A stretch of 64,000 nt of DNA from Duganella sp. CF458 (GCF_900113115.1 NZ_FOOF01000007.1:248001-312000), one strand, 5' to 3'; shown: positions 54,543-64,000, numbered from the stretch's first letter. The notes: generated from the letters alone by a model not told the origin. Made by a program: numbers and translations.

Positions 54543-55661
54543 ATGATCAATTTCCTCCGCCGCATTGCCGTCATCGTCCGCAAGGAATTCCTGGCCGTGC
54601 TCAAGGACCCGAAGAGCCGCTTCATCCTGGTGGTGCCGGCCATTGTGCAAAGCCTGCTGTTCGGCTACGCGGCGACGTATGACCTGAGCTACGTGCCCTA
54701 TGCCCTGAACGATGCCAGCCATAGCGCCGCCTCCGCCGAACTGCTGGCCAAGCTCGATGCCAGCGGCACCTTCCGCCGCACGCTCACCTTCGAGACCCAG
54801 GAAGCGCTGCGTGATGCGATCGACAGCGGCAAGGCGCTGCTGGCGATCAGCATTCCTGTTGACTTCGAGCGCCGCCTGTATGCGGGCGATGCGGCGCCCC
54901 TGCAGATCGTGCTGGATGGACGCAACTCCAATACTGCCGGTTCGGCCGCGGCCTATGCCGGCGCGGTGGTGGCGGACTTCAACCGCCAGTGGCGCGATAA
55001 GCATGGCGGCGCCCAGCCCGCACTGCGGATCGAATCACGCGCCTGGTTCAACCCGAACCTGGAAACGCGCTGGTACCTGATGCCGGGCATGATCGCGGCC
55101 TTGAGCATGCTGCAAACCCTGCTGCTGACCGCCCTGTCGGTGGCGCGCGAGCGCGAGCAAGGCACGTTCGACCAGTTGCTCGTCACGCCGCTGACGCCAA
55201 TCGACATCATGATCGGCAAGGCGCTGCCGCCCATCATGATCGGGCTGCTGCAGTCGACCCTGATCCTGCTGGTCACAAGACTATGGTTCGGCGTGCCGAT
55301 GGCCGGGTCGCTGCTCTCCATCTATGCCGGGCTGACGCTGTTCACGGTTGCCAGCGTTGGCGTCGGCCTGTCGATATCGGCCGTGTCGTTGAATATGCAG
55401 CAAGCCATGCTGTACACCTTCGTGCTGGTGATGCCGATGATGTTGCTGTCCGGGCTCACCACGCCGGTACGGAACATGCCGCAAGTGCTGCAGGTCGTCA
55501 TCATGGCCAATCCCCTGCGCTTTGCCATCGACATGGTTCAGCGGGTCTATCTCGAAGGCGCAGGCCTCGCTACCTTGTGGCCGAATATGCTGCCGCTCCT
55601 GCTGATTGCCGCCATTACGCTGCCCTTGGCGGCCTGGCTGTTCCGCCACCGCCTTGCCTGA
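54543..55661 (+). CDS. ABC-2 type efflux permease (YbhR-like)
   Basis: A 372-residue paralogue of the preceding permease: VIVRKEFLAVLKDPKSRFILV, a periplasmic loop with FNPNLETRWYLMPGMIAAL, REREQGTFDQLLVTPLTPIDIM, and LLSGLTTPVRNMPQVLQ. It lies seven bases after its partner. The pair would form the transmembrane channel. Confidence 0.92.
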   Translation: MINFLRRIAVIVRKEFLAVLKDPKSRFILVVPAIVQSLLFGYAATYDLSYVPYALNDASHSAASAELLAKLDASGTFRRTLTFETQEALRDAIDSGKALLAISIPVDFERRLYAGDAAPLQIVLDGRNSNTAGSAAAYAGAVVADFNRQWRDKHGGAQPALRIESRAWFNPNLETRWYLMPGMIAALSMLQTLLLTALSVAREREQGTFDQLLVTPLTPIDIMIGKALPPIMIGLLQSTLILLVTRLWFGVPMAGSLLSIYAGLTLFTVASVGVGLSISAVSLNMQQAMLYTFVLVMPMMLLSGLTTPVRNMPQVLQVVIMANPLRFAIDMVQRVYLEGAGLATLWPNMLPLLLIAAITLPLAAWLFRHRLA

Positions 55662-55673
55662 ACTGGAAATATC

Positions 55674-57131
55674 ATGAAACAGCTCACCATCCCCCTGCTT
55701 TGCCTGTCGCTGGCCGCTTGCGCGGTCGGGCCGGATTACCATGCACCGGCCGTGCCGGCCCCTGCGGCATACGGCGACTGGCACGGCGGCTCGCCGGCCC
55801 TGCGCGAGACGGGATTGGCCGCCGGCGCGGAGCAAGCGTTTGCCCGCTTCGACGATCCGGTACTGGCCGGTTTGCAGAAGCAGGCGCTGGCCGCCAGCCA
55901 CGACGTGCAAACAGCCGCGTTGCGCTTCGCCCAGAGCCGGATGGCGCGCAACGCGGCGGCCGGGGCCCAAGGACCGCAGCTCACGGCCCACGCCGGCGCC
56001 AGCCGGCAACGCCAGTCGGAATCCGGCGCGGGAACGCGCATGGTCGATGCAATCGCGCCGGCCAACCGCGCGGTGCTGATCGAGAAGCTGAGCGATCCAT
56101 TCGCGCTGTACCAGGCGGGCTTTGACGCCTCCTGGGAGCTCGACCTGTGGGGCCGTGTGCGGCGCAGCGTGCAAGCGGCGGATGCCGGCATGGCGGAGGC
56201 CAGCTCGGTCCTGCGTGCGGTGCGGATCGCGGTGCAGCTCGAGGTGGCGCGCAATTACTACGAGTTGCGTGCTGCCCACCGCCAGCAGGCATTGCTGCAG
56301 GAAGACCTGAGCGCGGCGCGCGACATGGCCGCGCTGGTGGCGGCACGCCAGCACGGCGGGCTCGCCAGCGGGCTGGACGTCGAGCAGCAGCAGGCGGCCC
56401 TGGCCGAACTGGTAGGCCGCGCCCCGGCACTGCTGGAGCAGGAAGCCGCCGCCGCCAACCGGCTGACCATGCTGTTGGCGCTGCCACCCGGCGCGCTGCG
56501 CGGGCAGTTGGCGGCCCGCTTGGGAGCGGCCGCGCCGCGCGGGCCTGACCTGGCGCTGGGCGTGCCGGGAGAAGTCATGCGGCACCGCCCGGACATCCAG
56601 GCGGCCGAAGCGCGCCTGCAGGGGGCAACCGCCAGGATCGGCGTCGCGCTGGCCGACCTGTATCCCCGCATCACACTCGGCCTGTCGTTCGGCGTCGAAG
56701 CGCTGGAAGCGGGCAAGTTCGGCGACTGGGGCAGCCGCCAATGGTCGCTTGGCCCCAGCCTGCAACTGCCGCTTTTCGACAACGGCCGCCGCCGCGCGAC
56801 AGTCGAATTGCGAAAACTCGAAGAACAGGAGGCCGCCGTCAACTTCCAGAAAACCGTGCTGAACGCCTGGCATGAAATGGATGACGCGCTGTCCGCCTAT
56901 GCGGCGGCGCGCCAGCGTCAGCAAGCGCTCACCACCAAGGCGGCCAGCGCCCGCGCCGCACTGGAACTGGCCGCCACCCGCGCGCGGCGCGGCATGAGCG
57001 ACCAGCTGCCGGTACTGCAAGCGCGGCGCGCCCTGCTCGCCATCGAGCGCGAGCGCGCAGCCGGCGACAGCGAGCTGGCCCTGCGCCTGCTGGCCGTCTG
57101 CAAGGCCAGCGGCCTCGCCCCGCAAGCATAG
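55674..57131 (+). CDS. NodT-type outer-membrane efflux lipoprotein
   Basis: A 485-residue TolC-like outer-membrane factor. The lipobox LSLAACAVGPDY (Cys about 16), the typical FDASWELDLWGRVRRSVQAADA and GVPGEVMRHRPDIQAAEARL motifs, and two OEP repeats are complete. It completes a tripartite pump with the HlyD-like and ABC proteins. E. coli ybhGFSR lacks such a linked gene and relies on TolC, so this operon is self-contained. Confidence 0.94.
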   Translation: MKQLTIPLLCLSLAACAVGPDYHAPAVPAPAAYGDWHGGSPALRETGLAAGAEQAFARFDDPVLAGLQKQALAASHDVQTAALRFAQSRMARNAAAGAQGPQLTAHAGASRQRQSESGAGTRMVDAIAPANRAVLIEKLSDPFALYQAGFDASWELDLWGRVRRSVQAADAGMAEASSVLRAVRIAVQLEVARNYYELRAAHRQQALLQEDLSAARDMAALVAARQHGGLASGLDVEQQQAALAELVGRAPALLEQEAAAANRLTMLLALPPGALRGQLAARLGAAAPRGPDLALGVPGEVMRHRPDIQAAEARLQGATARIGVALADLYPRITLGLSFGVEALEAGKFGDWGSRQWSLGPSLQLPLFDNGRRRATVELRKLEEQEAAVNFQKTVLNAWHEMDDALSAYAAARQRQQALTTKAASARAALELAATRARRGMSDQLPVLQARRALLAIERERAAGDSELALRLLAVCKASGLAPQA

Positions 57132-57218
57132 ATTTCCTCCAAGAAATTATGAGAATTGCGCGAGACAAGCCCCGGGTCGGCTAAGATAGAGGTTTCGACT
57201 TTCCGCCTTAGGGCGCAT

Positions 57219-58556
57219 ATGGACAACCTTTTACTAGTCATCTTCGCACTCTTCCTCGTAGCACTGAACGGCTTCTACGTCGCCGCCGAATTCAGCATCG
57301 TCACCCTGCGCCGCACCCGCGTACGGGCCATCGAAAAGACCCAGGGCCTGCGCGGCCGCATCCTGGCCAAGGTCCACGGCCAGCTCGATGCCTACCTGTC
57401 CGCCTGCCAATTGGGCATTACGCTTGCCTCGCTCGGCCTGGGCTGGGTCGGCGAACCCGCATTTGCCGGCCTGCTGGAACCCCTGCTCACATTCATCGGC
57501 ATCAACTCGCCCGAGATCGTGCACGGCATTTCCTTCGTGTTCGCCTTCGTCACCATCTCCTTCCTGCACATCGTGGTGGGCGAGCTGGCGCCGAAATCGC
57601 TTGCGATCCGTCTTCCTGAAGCGGTCGCGCTGTGGAGCGCCATTCCGCTGTACGCCTTCTACTGGGCCATGTACCCGGCCATCTGGCTGCTGAACCAGAG
57701 CGCCAACGCGGTGCTGCGCCTGGCCGGCCTGGGCGATGCCGGCGGCCACGAATCGCACTATTCGAACGAAGAGCTGAAACTGATCCTGCGTACCAGCCAG
57801 CCCGGCGAATCGTTCAACAAGGATGAACGCAATATCCTGGCCAATTCGCTGGACTTCTCGCAACTGCGCGTGGCCGACCTGATGCGCCCGATCAATGAAG
57901 TGATCGCGCTGCACGCCGGCCGCCCGATGGACGAAAACCTCGACACCGTGGTGCGCAACCGCTTCAGCCGCTACCCCTACTTCGATGAAGAAGGCGACAC
58001 CGTGCTGGGCGTGGTGCACCTGAAGGACCTGTTCTTCGCCCTGCAGTCGCGCAAGGAACTGAAGAACCTGTCGGGCTTCCTGCGCCCGGTGGAGACCATC
58101 TCGGCCCGCACCCCGGCCCTGGAACTGTTCCGCCGCTTCAAGGACGGCGCGCCGCACTTCGCCCTGATCGGCGAAAAAGGCAAGCGCCCGGTCGGCTTCC
58201 TCACGCTGGACAACCTGCTGGGCGCCATGGTCGGCGAAATCCACGACGAATTCCGCCTCAACGAAAACGACTGGCTCAAACTTCCCGACGGTTCGCTGAT
58301 CGGCAAAGCCAGCCTGCCGATCTTCTCGCTGGAACGCATCCTCGGCGTCGATGTCGAGAACGAGGAACTGGGCCTGGGCGAAGTGGAATCGGTCGGTGGC
58401 CTGATCATGCTGAAGCTCGGCGATATCCCAAAACAGGGCCAGCGCGTCGAATTCGACGCCTTTGACCTGGTCGTGAAAAAGATGAACGGCCCGCGTATAC
58501 TGTTGGTAAAGGTCATCCCGCGCCACCTGCCGCCGGATTCCGACGAACAGGATTGA
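57219..58556 (+). CDS. CNNM/hemolysin C-type membrane protein with CBS pair and CorC_HlyC domain
   Basis: A 445-residue protein. The N-terminal CNNM (DUF21) domain has helices LLLVIFALFLVALNGFYVAA and ITLASLGLGWVGEPAF. A CBS pair follows (DLMRPINEVIALHAG ... LGVVHLKDLFFALQSRKELK), then a CorC_HlyC domain (SLPIFSLERILGVDVENEELGLGEVESVGGLI). Such proteins are linked to magnesium or cobalt transport. The start at 57219 begins directly with the first membrane helix. Confidence 0.92.
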   Translation: MDNLLLVIFALFLVALNGFYVAAEFSIVTLRRTRVRAIEKTQGLRGRILAKVHGQLDAYLSACQLGITLASLGLGWVGEPAFAGLLEPLLTFIGINSPEIVHGISFVFAFVTISFLHIVVGELAPKSLAIRLPEAVALWSAIPLYAFYWAMYPAIWLLNQSANAVLRLAGLGDAGGHESHYSNEELKLILRTSQPGESFNKDERNILANSLDFSQLRVADLMRPINEVIALHAGRPMDENLDTVVRNRFSRYPYFDEEGDTVLGVVHLKDLFFALQSRKELKNLSGFLRPVETISARTPALELFRRFKDGAPHFALIGEKGKRPVGFLTLDNLLGAMVGEIHDEFRLNENDWLKLPDGSLIGKASLPIFSLERILGVDVENEELGLGEVESVGGLIMLKLGDIPKQGQRVEFDAFDLVVKKMNGPRILLVKVIPRHLPPDSDEQD

Positions 58557-58557
58557 T

Positions 58558-59343
58558 ATGCAGCTGCGCCGTATCCTGCTTGCCCTGGCGGCCTGCCTGG
58601 CCGGCAGCACCGCAGCGGCGTCCTGCGGTCCGTACACGGTGGCCATGTATGAACACGGCGCCTTGTACTACCGCAGCGGCGAGCAATGGGCCGGCATCGA
58701 CAAGGACATCGTCGACGAGCTGGCGCGCCGCACCGGCTGTGCGCTGCGCATGACGCGCGACTCGCGCATCCGGATCTGGACCATGCTGAAGGATGGCGCG
58801 CTGGACATGACCATGTCCGGCATTGCCACGCCCGAGCGCGAAGGTTTCGCCCGCTTCACGCCCTACCTGCAATCGCGCAATATGCTCCTGGTGCGCAATG
58901 AGGCGGCGCGGCATGCCACCACGCTGGAGCAATTCGCGGCGCAGCCGGAGTTGAAGGTCGCCGTCATCAAAGGCTTCAAGCATGGCGCCACGTACGACGC
59001 CTGGCTGGACCGGCTGCGCAAGCAGGGCCGCGTGCATGACACACCCGATTACAGCACGCTGCTGCGGCTGTTCCAGTACGGCCGCGTGCACGCCATCCTC
59101 CAGTTAAGCAGCAACGTTGACGCCTTGTACCGGGATGCCCAGGTGCGCGGACAATTCCGGGTACTGGACCTGGTGCCGCGCGAGAACGTGCAGGGCGCGC
59201 TGGTGATTTCCCGCCTGGTTGCCGACGACTCGGCCGCCAGGCTGGAACAGGCGCTGCGCGCCATGCGCGAGGACGGCACCGTCAAAACCATCATGGAACG
59301 GCATACCAGCCCCGAACGGGCGCTGGCGATGGTGCTGCGCTAA
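58558..59343 (+). CDS. Periplasmic solute-binding protein (family 3-like)
   Basis: A 261-residue secreted protein, signal peptide to about residue 20 (LLALAACLAGSTAAA). GIDKDIVDELARRTGCAL, MLKDGALDMTMSGIATPER and FARFTPYLQSRNMLLVRN match SBP_bac_3 polar amino acid/transporter binding proteins. No permease or ATPase is adjacent, so it may act as an orphan sensor or serve a remote transporter. It starts one base after the CNNM stop and its stop overlaps the convergent AI-2E gene by four bases. Confidence 0.87.
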   Translation: MQLRRILLALAACLAGSTAAASCGPYTVAMYEHGALYYRSGEQWAGIDKDIVDELARRTGCALRMTRDSRIRIWTMLKDGALDMTMSGIATPEREGFARFTPYLQSRNMLLVRNEAARHATTLEQFAAQPELKVAVIKGFKHGATYDAWLDRLRKQGRVHDTPDYSTLLRLFQYGRVHAILQLSSNVDALYRDAQVRGQFRVLDLVPRENVQGALVISRLVADDSAARLEQALRAMREDGTVKTIMERHTSPERALAMVLR

Positions 59344-60383
59344 ACGATCGGCTTGACCTGGGTCCAGTTCCTGAGCAGGCCCAGCGCCACTGCCAGCAGG
59401 GTCGGGCCGATGAACAGGCCGACGAAGCCGAAGGCCAGCACGCCGCCCATCACGCCAAGCAGCACCAGCGCGAAAGGCAGGCTGGAGCCGCGCGAGATCA
59501 GGATCGGCTTGACCACATTATCCACGCCGCTGATGACAACCGTGCCGTAGATGAGCATGAAGATGCCCCAGCCGGTCATCCCTTGCGAGAACAGCCAGAT
59601 CGATGCGCCGCCCCAGATCAGCGGCGGCCCCACCGGCACCAGCGAGAAGACGAAAGTGGCCACCGACAGCAAGGCCACCGCCGGCACGCCGGCGATCAGG
59701 AAACCCACCGCCGCCACGGCAGCTTGCGCCAGCGCGGTGCCCAGCATGCCGTACATGACGCCGGTCACCGTGCGGCTGACCGTTTCCGCGACTTCCACCG
59801 CATGTTCGCCCATGATCTTGTCCATGCCCACTTCCAGCGCGGCCACGATGTTGTGGCCGTCGCGGTACAGGAAGAAGGAGACAAAAGCGGCCAGGCTGAC
59901 CTGCGCCACACCGGCGCCCAGCACGATACCGCTGTTCAGCAGGATAGTGCGGGCCGGTTCCACGTACTTCTTGGCGACGGACAGCAACTCTTCCTTGCTG
60001 CTCAGGATCTGCCGCAGGTAGGAGTCGACTGCCTCGCCCACCAGCGGCAACTGGCGCAGCCAGGCCGGCGGTTCGAAGCCGCCGGCATCGAGCGCCTCGC
60101 GCGCGCCGTGGTAGAAGTGGCTCACGCTGTCGGCGATATTCCAGGTCACCAGCGTCAGCGGCAAGACGATGATCAGCGCCAGCGATACCGTCATCACCGC
60201 CGCGGCCAGGGTCCGGCGGCCTTTCAGGCGCGCCAGCAGGCGTTGGTACAGGGGCCAGGATGAAATGGCAATGGCGGCGGCAAACAGGATGCCGGCCAGG
60301 AAGGGACGCAGGACGTAAAGGCAGCCGATGACGAGAAAGACAATGGCTGCCAGGCGGCTATAGGGCTGAAATCGTTGTTCCAT
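59340..60383 (-). CDS. AI-2E family (YdiK/PerM-like) membrane transporter
   Basis: A 347-residue protein with about eight helices. The N-terminal pair (LAAIVFLVIGCLYVLRPFLAGILFAAAIA), the central extramembrane helix region and the C-terminal LGVMGGVLAFGFVGLFIGPTLLAVALGLL motif are typical of AI-2E transporters. The substrate cannot be assigned by sequence; several members are Na+/H+ antiporters rather than AI-2 exporters. It lies 19 bp after sco1 and may be the last gene of the oxidase-assembly run. Confidence 0.9.
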   Translation of the reverse strand: MEQRFQPYSRLAAIVFLVIGCLYVLRPFLAGILFAAAIAISSWPLYQRLLARLKGRRTLAAAVMTVSLALIIVLPLTLVTWNIADSVSHFYHGAREALDAGGFEPPAWLRQLPLVGEAVDSYLRQILSSKEELLSVAKKYVEPARTILLNSGIVLGAGVAQVSLAAFVSFFLYRDGHNIVAALEVGMDKIMGEHAVEVAETVSRTVTGVMYGMLGTALAQAAVAAVGFLIAGVPAVALLSVATFVFSLVPVGPPLIWGGASIWLFSQGMTGWGIFMLIYGTVVISGVDNVVKPILISRGSSLPFALVLLGVMGGVLAFGFVGLFIGPTLLAVALGLLRNWTQVKPIV

Positions 60384-60402
60384 GCCCTTAGCTTATCAGG
60401 AA

Positions 60403-60981
60403 TCAGTTGGCGACGAGAAGCTTCAGGTCGTGCACGACCGGCGCTGGGCCGCCGCCGTGGCGCAGGAACAGGCGCAGCTTGCCGCTCTTGTCGAACACAT
60501 AGCTGCCCGCCGTATGGTCGATGGTGTAGCTGTCGGCAGTCTTGCCCGGCACCTTCTGGTAGAACACCTTGAACTCCTTGGCGGTGGCGGCAACCTGCTC
60601 CGGCGTGCCGTACAGGCCAACGAAACGCGCGTCGAAGCCCGGCACGTATTGCGACAGCAGCTCCTTGCTATCGCGTTCAGGATCGAGGGTGGCGAACAGC
60701 ACCTGCACCTTGTCGGCGTCCGGGCCCAGTTCCTTCATCACGGCCGACATTTCGGCCATGGTGGTCGGGCACACGTCCGGGCAATGGGTGAAACCGAAGA
60801 ACAGCACCACCACCTTGCCTTTATAAGACTCCAGCGTCACCGGCTTGCCGGTGTGGTCGTTCAGCGAAAAGCCCTTGCCGTAACCAAGGCCGGTCAGGTC
60901 GGTGTTTTCGAACTTGAGCTGCTGCTCGCCGCAAGCGGCCAGCGCGAGCAGCATGAACAGCGCCGCAAACAGTTTTTTCAT
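60403..60981 (-). CDS. SCO1/SenC family copper chaperone for cytochrome oxidase
   Basis: A 192-residue lipoprotein (LLALAACGEQQ lipobox) with a thioredoxin-like fold. The copper-binding CPDVC (in FGFTHCPDVCPTTMAEM) and the distal histidine in TIDHTAGSYVFD are intact. It delivers copper to the CuA centre of cytochrome oxidase in the periplasm. Start at 60981 defined by the lipoprotein signal; the open frame extends far upstream over ctaB. Confidence 0.95.
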   Translation of the reverse strand: MKKLFAALFMLLALAACGEQQLKFENTDLTGLGYGKGFSLNDHTGKPVTLESYKGKVVVLFFGFTHCPDVCPTTMAEMSAVMKELGPDADKVQVLFATLDPERDSKELLSQYVPGFDARFVGLYGTPEQVAATAKEFKVFYQKVPGKTADSYTIDHTAGSYVFDKSGKLRLFLRHGGGPAPVVHDLKLLVAN

Positions 60982-60986
60982 GGTGT

Positions 60987-61862
60987 TCAGAACTTGAAGT
61001 AGTGGTCGACCAGCAGCGCCGCAAACAGCAGCGACAAATAGATGATGGACCAGGTGAAAGCCTTGCGCGCTACGATGTCGCTGTAATGCTTGTAGATGCG
61101 CCAGCCGTAGTACAAGAATACCGCGTTCAGGGCAATCGCGCTGAACAGGTAGATCAGGCCGCTCATCTTCACGGCAAACGGCAGCAGCGTGGTGGCCGCC
61201 AGGATGATCGAATACAGCCAGACATGGAAGGCGGTGAAGCCCATGCCGTGGGTGACCGGCAGCATCGGCAGGCCGGAACGTTCGTAGTCGGCCTTGCGGT
61301 ACATCGCCAGCGCCCAGAAGTGCGGCGGGGTCCAGACGAAGATGATCAGCACCAGCAGCCAGGCCTGCATCGGCACGTCGTTGGCGATGGCGGCCCAGCC
61401 CAGGGCCGGCGGCATCGCGCCGGACAGGCCGCCGATCACGATGTTCTGCGGCGTGGCCGGCTTCAGGATCATGGTGTAGATCACGGCGTAGCCGACAAAG
61501 GTGACAAAGGTCAGCCACATGGTCAACGGATTGACCAGCTGGTGCAGGATCCACATGCCGGCGCCGCCGATCACCGCGGCGAAGACCACGGTCTCGGGCA
61601 CGCTGATGTCGCCCATCGCCATCGGGCGGCGCGCGGTTCGCGCCATGCGGGCATCGATCTCGCGCTCGGCCAGGCAGTTGACGGCAAACGCCGCGCCGGA
61701 CAGCAGCCAGATGCCGGCCGTCGCCGCAATCACCACGTGCCAGTCGGGCATGCCTTCGCTCGCCAGGAACATGCCGATGACGGCGCAAAATACGGCCAAC
61801 TGCGTCACGCGCGGCTTGGTCAGAGCCCAGAACTGGGCTATGCGGGAGGTCGAGGATTTCAT
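60987..61862 (-). CDS. ctaB: Protoheme IX farnesyltransferase (heme O synthase)
   Basis: Polytopic UbiA-type prenyltransferase that converts heme B to heme O. The 291-residue protein has the Asp-rich motif [20 protein letters not shown] and the second motif with [15 protein letters not shown]; about nine helices. It is next to ctaA (heme A synthase), five bases before sco1, so the heme A pathway is coded together. Confidence 0.97.
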   Translation of the reverse strand: MKSSTSRIAQFWALTKPRVTQLAVFCAVIGMFLASEGMPDWHVVIAATAGIWLLSGAAFAVNCLAEREIDARMARTARRPMAMGDISVPETVVFAAVIGGAGMWILHQLVNPLTMWLTFVTFVGYAVIYTMILKPATPQNIVIGGLSGAMPPALGWAAIANDVPMQAWLLVLIIFVWTPPHFWALAMYRKADYERSGLPMLPVTHGMGFTAFHVWLYSIILAATTLLPFAVKMSGLIYLFSAIALNAVFLYYGWRIYKHYSDIVARKAFTWSIIYLSLLFAALLVDHYFKF

Positions 61863-61864
61863 TG

Positions 61865-63004
61865 TTATTGGTAGGCGGGGGCAGCCAGATACTTAGCCCT
61901 GTAGTTTATCATGGTCAGCAACAGCACCAGGGCCGCCGCGCCCGCGTTATGGGCCACGGCAATGGCCAGCGGGAAGTTGAAATAGATGGTCGCCACGCCG
62001 GTAAATGCCTGCAGTGCCAGCACCGCCGTCATCCAGCGCGCATGGCTGCCCAGGCCGTCGACGCGCCAGGCCTGCCAGGCGGTCGCGCCCAGCACCAGCA
62101 GCACCACGGCGGCGAAGTTGCGGTGCACCCAATGGATCGCCGTCAGCGCCTCGAACGGCAGGTAGTGGCCGGCGGCAGTCTTGCCCAGCTCGCGCCACAG
62201 GTGGAAGCCGTGGTCGAAATCCATCGGCGGCACCCAGGCGCCGCCGCAGGTCGGGAATTCGCTGCAGGCCAGGGTCGCGTAGTTGGAACTGACCCAGGCG
62301 CCCAGCGCCAGTTGCGCCAGCAGCACCACGCCGGACAGTGCGGCCAGCAGGCGGATGCGGCCCAGGCGCGCCATCTGCGAGCCGGCGGCGCGCGGCAACG
62401 GCGCGTGCAGCTGGTCTTCGCGGCCGCCGAACCAGCCCAGCAATGCCAGCAAGGACATGCCCAGCACCAGGTGTCCGGTGACGAAGATCGGCTGCAGCTT
62501 CTGTGTCACGGTCCAGGCGCCGAACGCGCCTTGCAGCAGGATGAAGAAGAACAGGAAAGTCGGGTAGCCCGGCGGAATGCGGCGCGCCATGCCGGCGCCT
62601 GCGCCGGCGCGGCCCCGCCCCGTCGAACGCCACCAGGCCACGCCCATCATGGCGACAATCAGCACGCCGATGCCCATGGCCAGGTAGCGGTGGATCATCT
62701 CGATCCAGGCCTTCATCATGGTGACCGGGCCGGTCGGCATCAGCGTTTCGGCGGCGCGGATCTGTTCATGCGCGATGAAAGGATTGGCTTCGCCGTAGCA
62801 GCCGGGCCAGTCCGGGCAACCCAGGCCGGAATCGGTCAGGCGCGTGAAGGCACCGAACACGATCAGGTCGAAGGTCAGGAATACCGCGATCCAGACCAGC
62901 TTGCGGTACTTGTTGCTGTCCTTGGAGATCCAGACGACGGACAGCGGCAGCGACGCCACCAGCAGCGCCGTGATCGCCATATGGGCAAAGGAGTTGTGGT
63001 CCAT
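61865..63004 (-). CDS. ctaA: Heme A synthase (COX15/CtaA)
   Basis: Membrane oxygenase that turns heme O to heme A. The 379-residue protein has eight helices in two halves, with heme-ligand histidines in [16 protein letters not shown] and [15 protein letters not shown], and paired cysteines in [13 protein letters not shown] and [13 protein letters not shown] variable loop with basic Arg/Gly/Ala sequence ([16 protein letters not shown]) sits between helices. Two bases separate it from ctaB. Confidence 0.96.
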   Translation of the reverse strand: MDHNSFAHMAITALLVASLPLSVVWISKDSNKYRKLVWIAVFLTFDLIVFGAFTRLTDSGLGCPDWPGCYGEANPFIAHEQIRAAETLMPTGPVTMMKAWIEMIHRYLAMGIGVLIVAMMGVAWWRSTGRGRAGAGAGMARRIPPGYPTFLFFFILLQGAFGAWTVTQKLQPIFVTGHLVLGMSLLALLGWFGGREDQLHAPLPRAAGSQMARLGRIRLLAALSGVVLLAQLALGAWVSSNYATLACSEFPTCGGAWVPPMDFDHGFHLWRELGKTAAGHYLPFEALTAIHWVHRNFAAVVLLVLGATAWQAWRVDGLGSHARWMTAVLALQAFTGVATIYFNFPLAIAVAHNAGAAALVLLLTMINYRAKYLAAPAYQ

Positions 63005-63014
63005 TGCGTCCGCC

Positions 63015-63617
63015 CTAGCCGATGGCCGAAGCCTTGAGCACCTTGCCCAGGTCCTTCTTCACCTTGGCCGGATCGGCGTCCTTCGGGAAGCGCATCATCA
63101 GGTGGCCCATCGGGTCGATCAGGTAGATATGCTCCTCCACCTTGCCGCCCTGCTCCAGCGGCAGCCACTTGCCCACCACGTCGGCCGGCGCGCGCAGGAA
63201 GCGCGTGCCGTCGTTCACCCGCAGCATGAAGGTCTCCAGCGGCTCCTGGTCGGTGATCAGCCAGACGCGCTCGATGCGGTCGGCTTCCTTGCCCTGCATG
63301 GTGCGCAGCTGGCGCATCATGAACAGCATGTCCTGGCACTTCTGGTCGCAGGCGGAACCGCCCACCTTGACCATCAGCCACTTGCCCTTGAAATCGGCCA
63401 GCGTCTGCGGCTTGCCGTCGACCGTGGTGCTGGCCATGGCCGGGATCGGGTGCATGCGCGGGTCGAGCAGGTCGCCGTAATTGGTGCGCCCTTCCGGCTT
63501 GATGAAGAAGTACGTGATGTAGGAGGCAATGATCGGTGCGGCGCAAACCAGCAGCACCGCGAACATGCTCCAGCGGCCGCGGCGGCGCTGGTTCTCGTCT
63601 TGTTTAGCGTTTTCCAC
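63015..63617 (-). CDS. SCO/thioredoxin-like membrane-anchored protein of the oxidase assembly cluster
   Basis: A 200-residue protein with one N-terminal transmembrane helix (SMFAVLLVCAAPIIASYITYFF) and a periplasmic thioredoxin-like domain. The CDQKC motif (GGSACDQKCQDMLFM) resembles the CxxxC of SCO proteins, and IYLIDPMGHLMMRFPKDAD is the usual late strand. The histidine ligand equivalent to SCO1 is less clear. It lies between SURF1 and ctaA, overlapping SURF1 by 14 bases, as in many Burkholderiales. A role in copper or thiol redox handling is inferred. Confidence 0.85.
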   Translation of the reverse strand: MENAKQDENQRRRGRWSMFAVLLVCAAPIIASYITYFFIKPEGRTNYGDLLDPRMHPIPAMASTTVDGKPQTLADFKGKWLMVKVGGSACDQKCQDMLFMMRQLRTMQGKEADRIERVWLITDQEPLETFMLRVNDGTRFLRAPADVVGKWLPLEQGGKVEEHIYLIDPMGHLMMRFPKDADPAKVKKDLGKVLKASAIG

Positions 63618-64000
63618 TTTTTCTCAATCCGGTGAATACAAAGAAAAGACCTGCCATTGCCGCCAGTGCGTACCACTGGAAGGCATAAGCTTTATGCTTG
63701 TCGGCGCCCATGGCCGGCGCTGGCCAGTCGCGCTGCAGCGCTTCGCCAGTGGCGGCCGTGCCATCCGGCGTGGTCTGCTCGACCAGCAGCGGCTGGAATT
63801 TCCAGCCTGTCGCGGTGGCCACTGCCGCCGCATCGGCGTTCTGCACGATGGCGCCCGGCGCCAGCCTGGGTGCCTCGCCCAATTGCATGACATGGCCCGG
63901 TGCCAGGCGCGCAATGCCCTCCACCACCACCTGGCCCGCCGGCGTGGCATACGACGGCAGCTTGTTGCGGTCGGCCATATCGCGCGGTAGCCAGCCGCGC
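63604..64000 (-). CDS. SURF1 family cytochrome oxidase assembly protein (C-terminal part; 5' end outside window)
   Basis: The last 132 codons. The segment RGWLPRDMADRNKLP at the window edge is the conserved SURF1 motif, and the final helix KAYAFQWYALAAMAGLFFVFTGL is the second membrane anchor followed by a basic tail. SURF1 helps insert heme A into oxidase subunit I. The gene continues beyond position 64000. Confidence 0.9.
   Translation of the reverse strand, partial: RGWLPRDMADRNKLPSYATPAGQVVVEGIARLAPGHVMQLGEAPRLAPGAIVQNADAAAVATATGWKFQPLLVEQTTPDGTAATGEALQRDWPAPAMGADKHKAYAFQWYALAAMAGLFFVFTGLRKSGKR

Noticed and set aside
60403..61788. 461-codon minus-strand frame ending in SCO1
   Set aside because: The upstream part is a shifted reading of ctaB; the SCO1 lipoprotein signal peptide at 60981 fixes the true start.

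Overview
The window is a high-GC, gene-dense chromosomal segment from a Gram-negative betaproteobacterium. It most likely belongs to the Oxalobacteraceae (Massilia/Duganella/Janthinobacterium group). This placement rests on the complete dcw cluster next to lpxC, a DciA-type gene and secA, the 4-nt stop/start overlaps, a Burkholderiales-type porin, a PEP-CTERM surface protein, the ftsY-ftsE-ftsX-rpoH block and the SURF1-ctaA-ctaB-sco1 block. Genus assignment is inference. I see no phage, insertion sequence, CRISPR array, tRNA or rRNA.

Positions 1-24,000 carry the envelope and division block, almost all on the minus strand. Read in the direction of transcription it runs mraZ, rsmH, ftsL, ftsI, murE, murF, mraY, murD, ftsW, murG, murC, ddl, ftsQ, ftsA, ftsZ. 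It continues with a peroxiredoxin, a small accessory insert (a SET-domain methyltransferase and a HEPN gene pair), an EamA transporter, lpxC, a plus-strand DciA-like gene and the 5' two thirds of secA. A promoter overlapping four 10-nt-phased MraZ-box repeats precedes mraZ. Positions 24,000-32,500 hold a secreted M9 collagenase, a PAS-AraC regulator coupled to glpK, the RNase P RNA gene directly upstream of glpK, an orphan acetolactate-synthase-like enzyme, a small secreted protein and a major porin.

Positions 32,500-37,000 hold a decayed MerR-regulator fragment fused in frame to the front of ftsY, then ftsY-ftsE-ftsX and rpoH. The rpoH promoter region contains a clear CIRCE (HrcA) operator. 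Positions 37,000-47,000 are accessory: a PEP-CTERM protein behind a sigma-54-type promoter, a lipoprotein, gamma-glutamyltransferase, a monooxygenase/P450-like pair with a divergent ArsR regulator, a second type I signal peptidase translationally coupled to an ABC ATPase and an ABC-permease/CPBP-protease fusion, and a secreted beta-propeller-like protein.

Positions 47,000-57,200 carry an AIM24-like/DUF475 (TerC-like) pair, an NhaR-like regulator, and a complete CecR-YbhGFSR-like drug-efflux operon ending in a NodT-type outer-membrane factor, with a 24-bp palindromic operator candidate. Positions 57,200-64,000 carry a CNNM/CBS transporter-like protein, a solute-binding protein, and the cytochrome oxidase assembly genes SURF1 (partial), an SCO-like protein, ctaA, ctaB and sco1, followed by an AI-2E family transporter.

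The most unusual points are the signal peptidase/ABC/CPBP-fusion operon, the CIRCE-controlled rpoH promoter, rnpB abutting glpK without a terminator, intergenic palindromes sharing a GGGGTC core (one spanning the ftsX stop codon, one in the rnpB -35 region), and the MerR remnant in front of ftsY.
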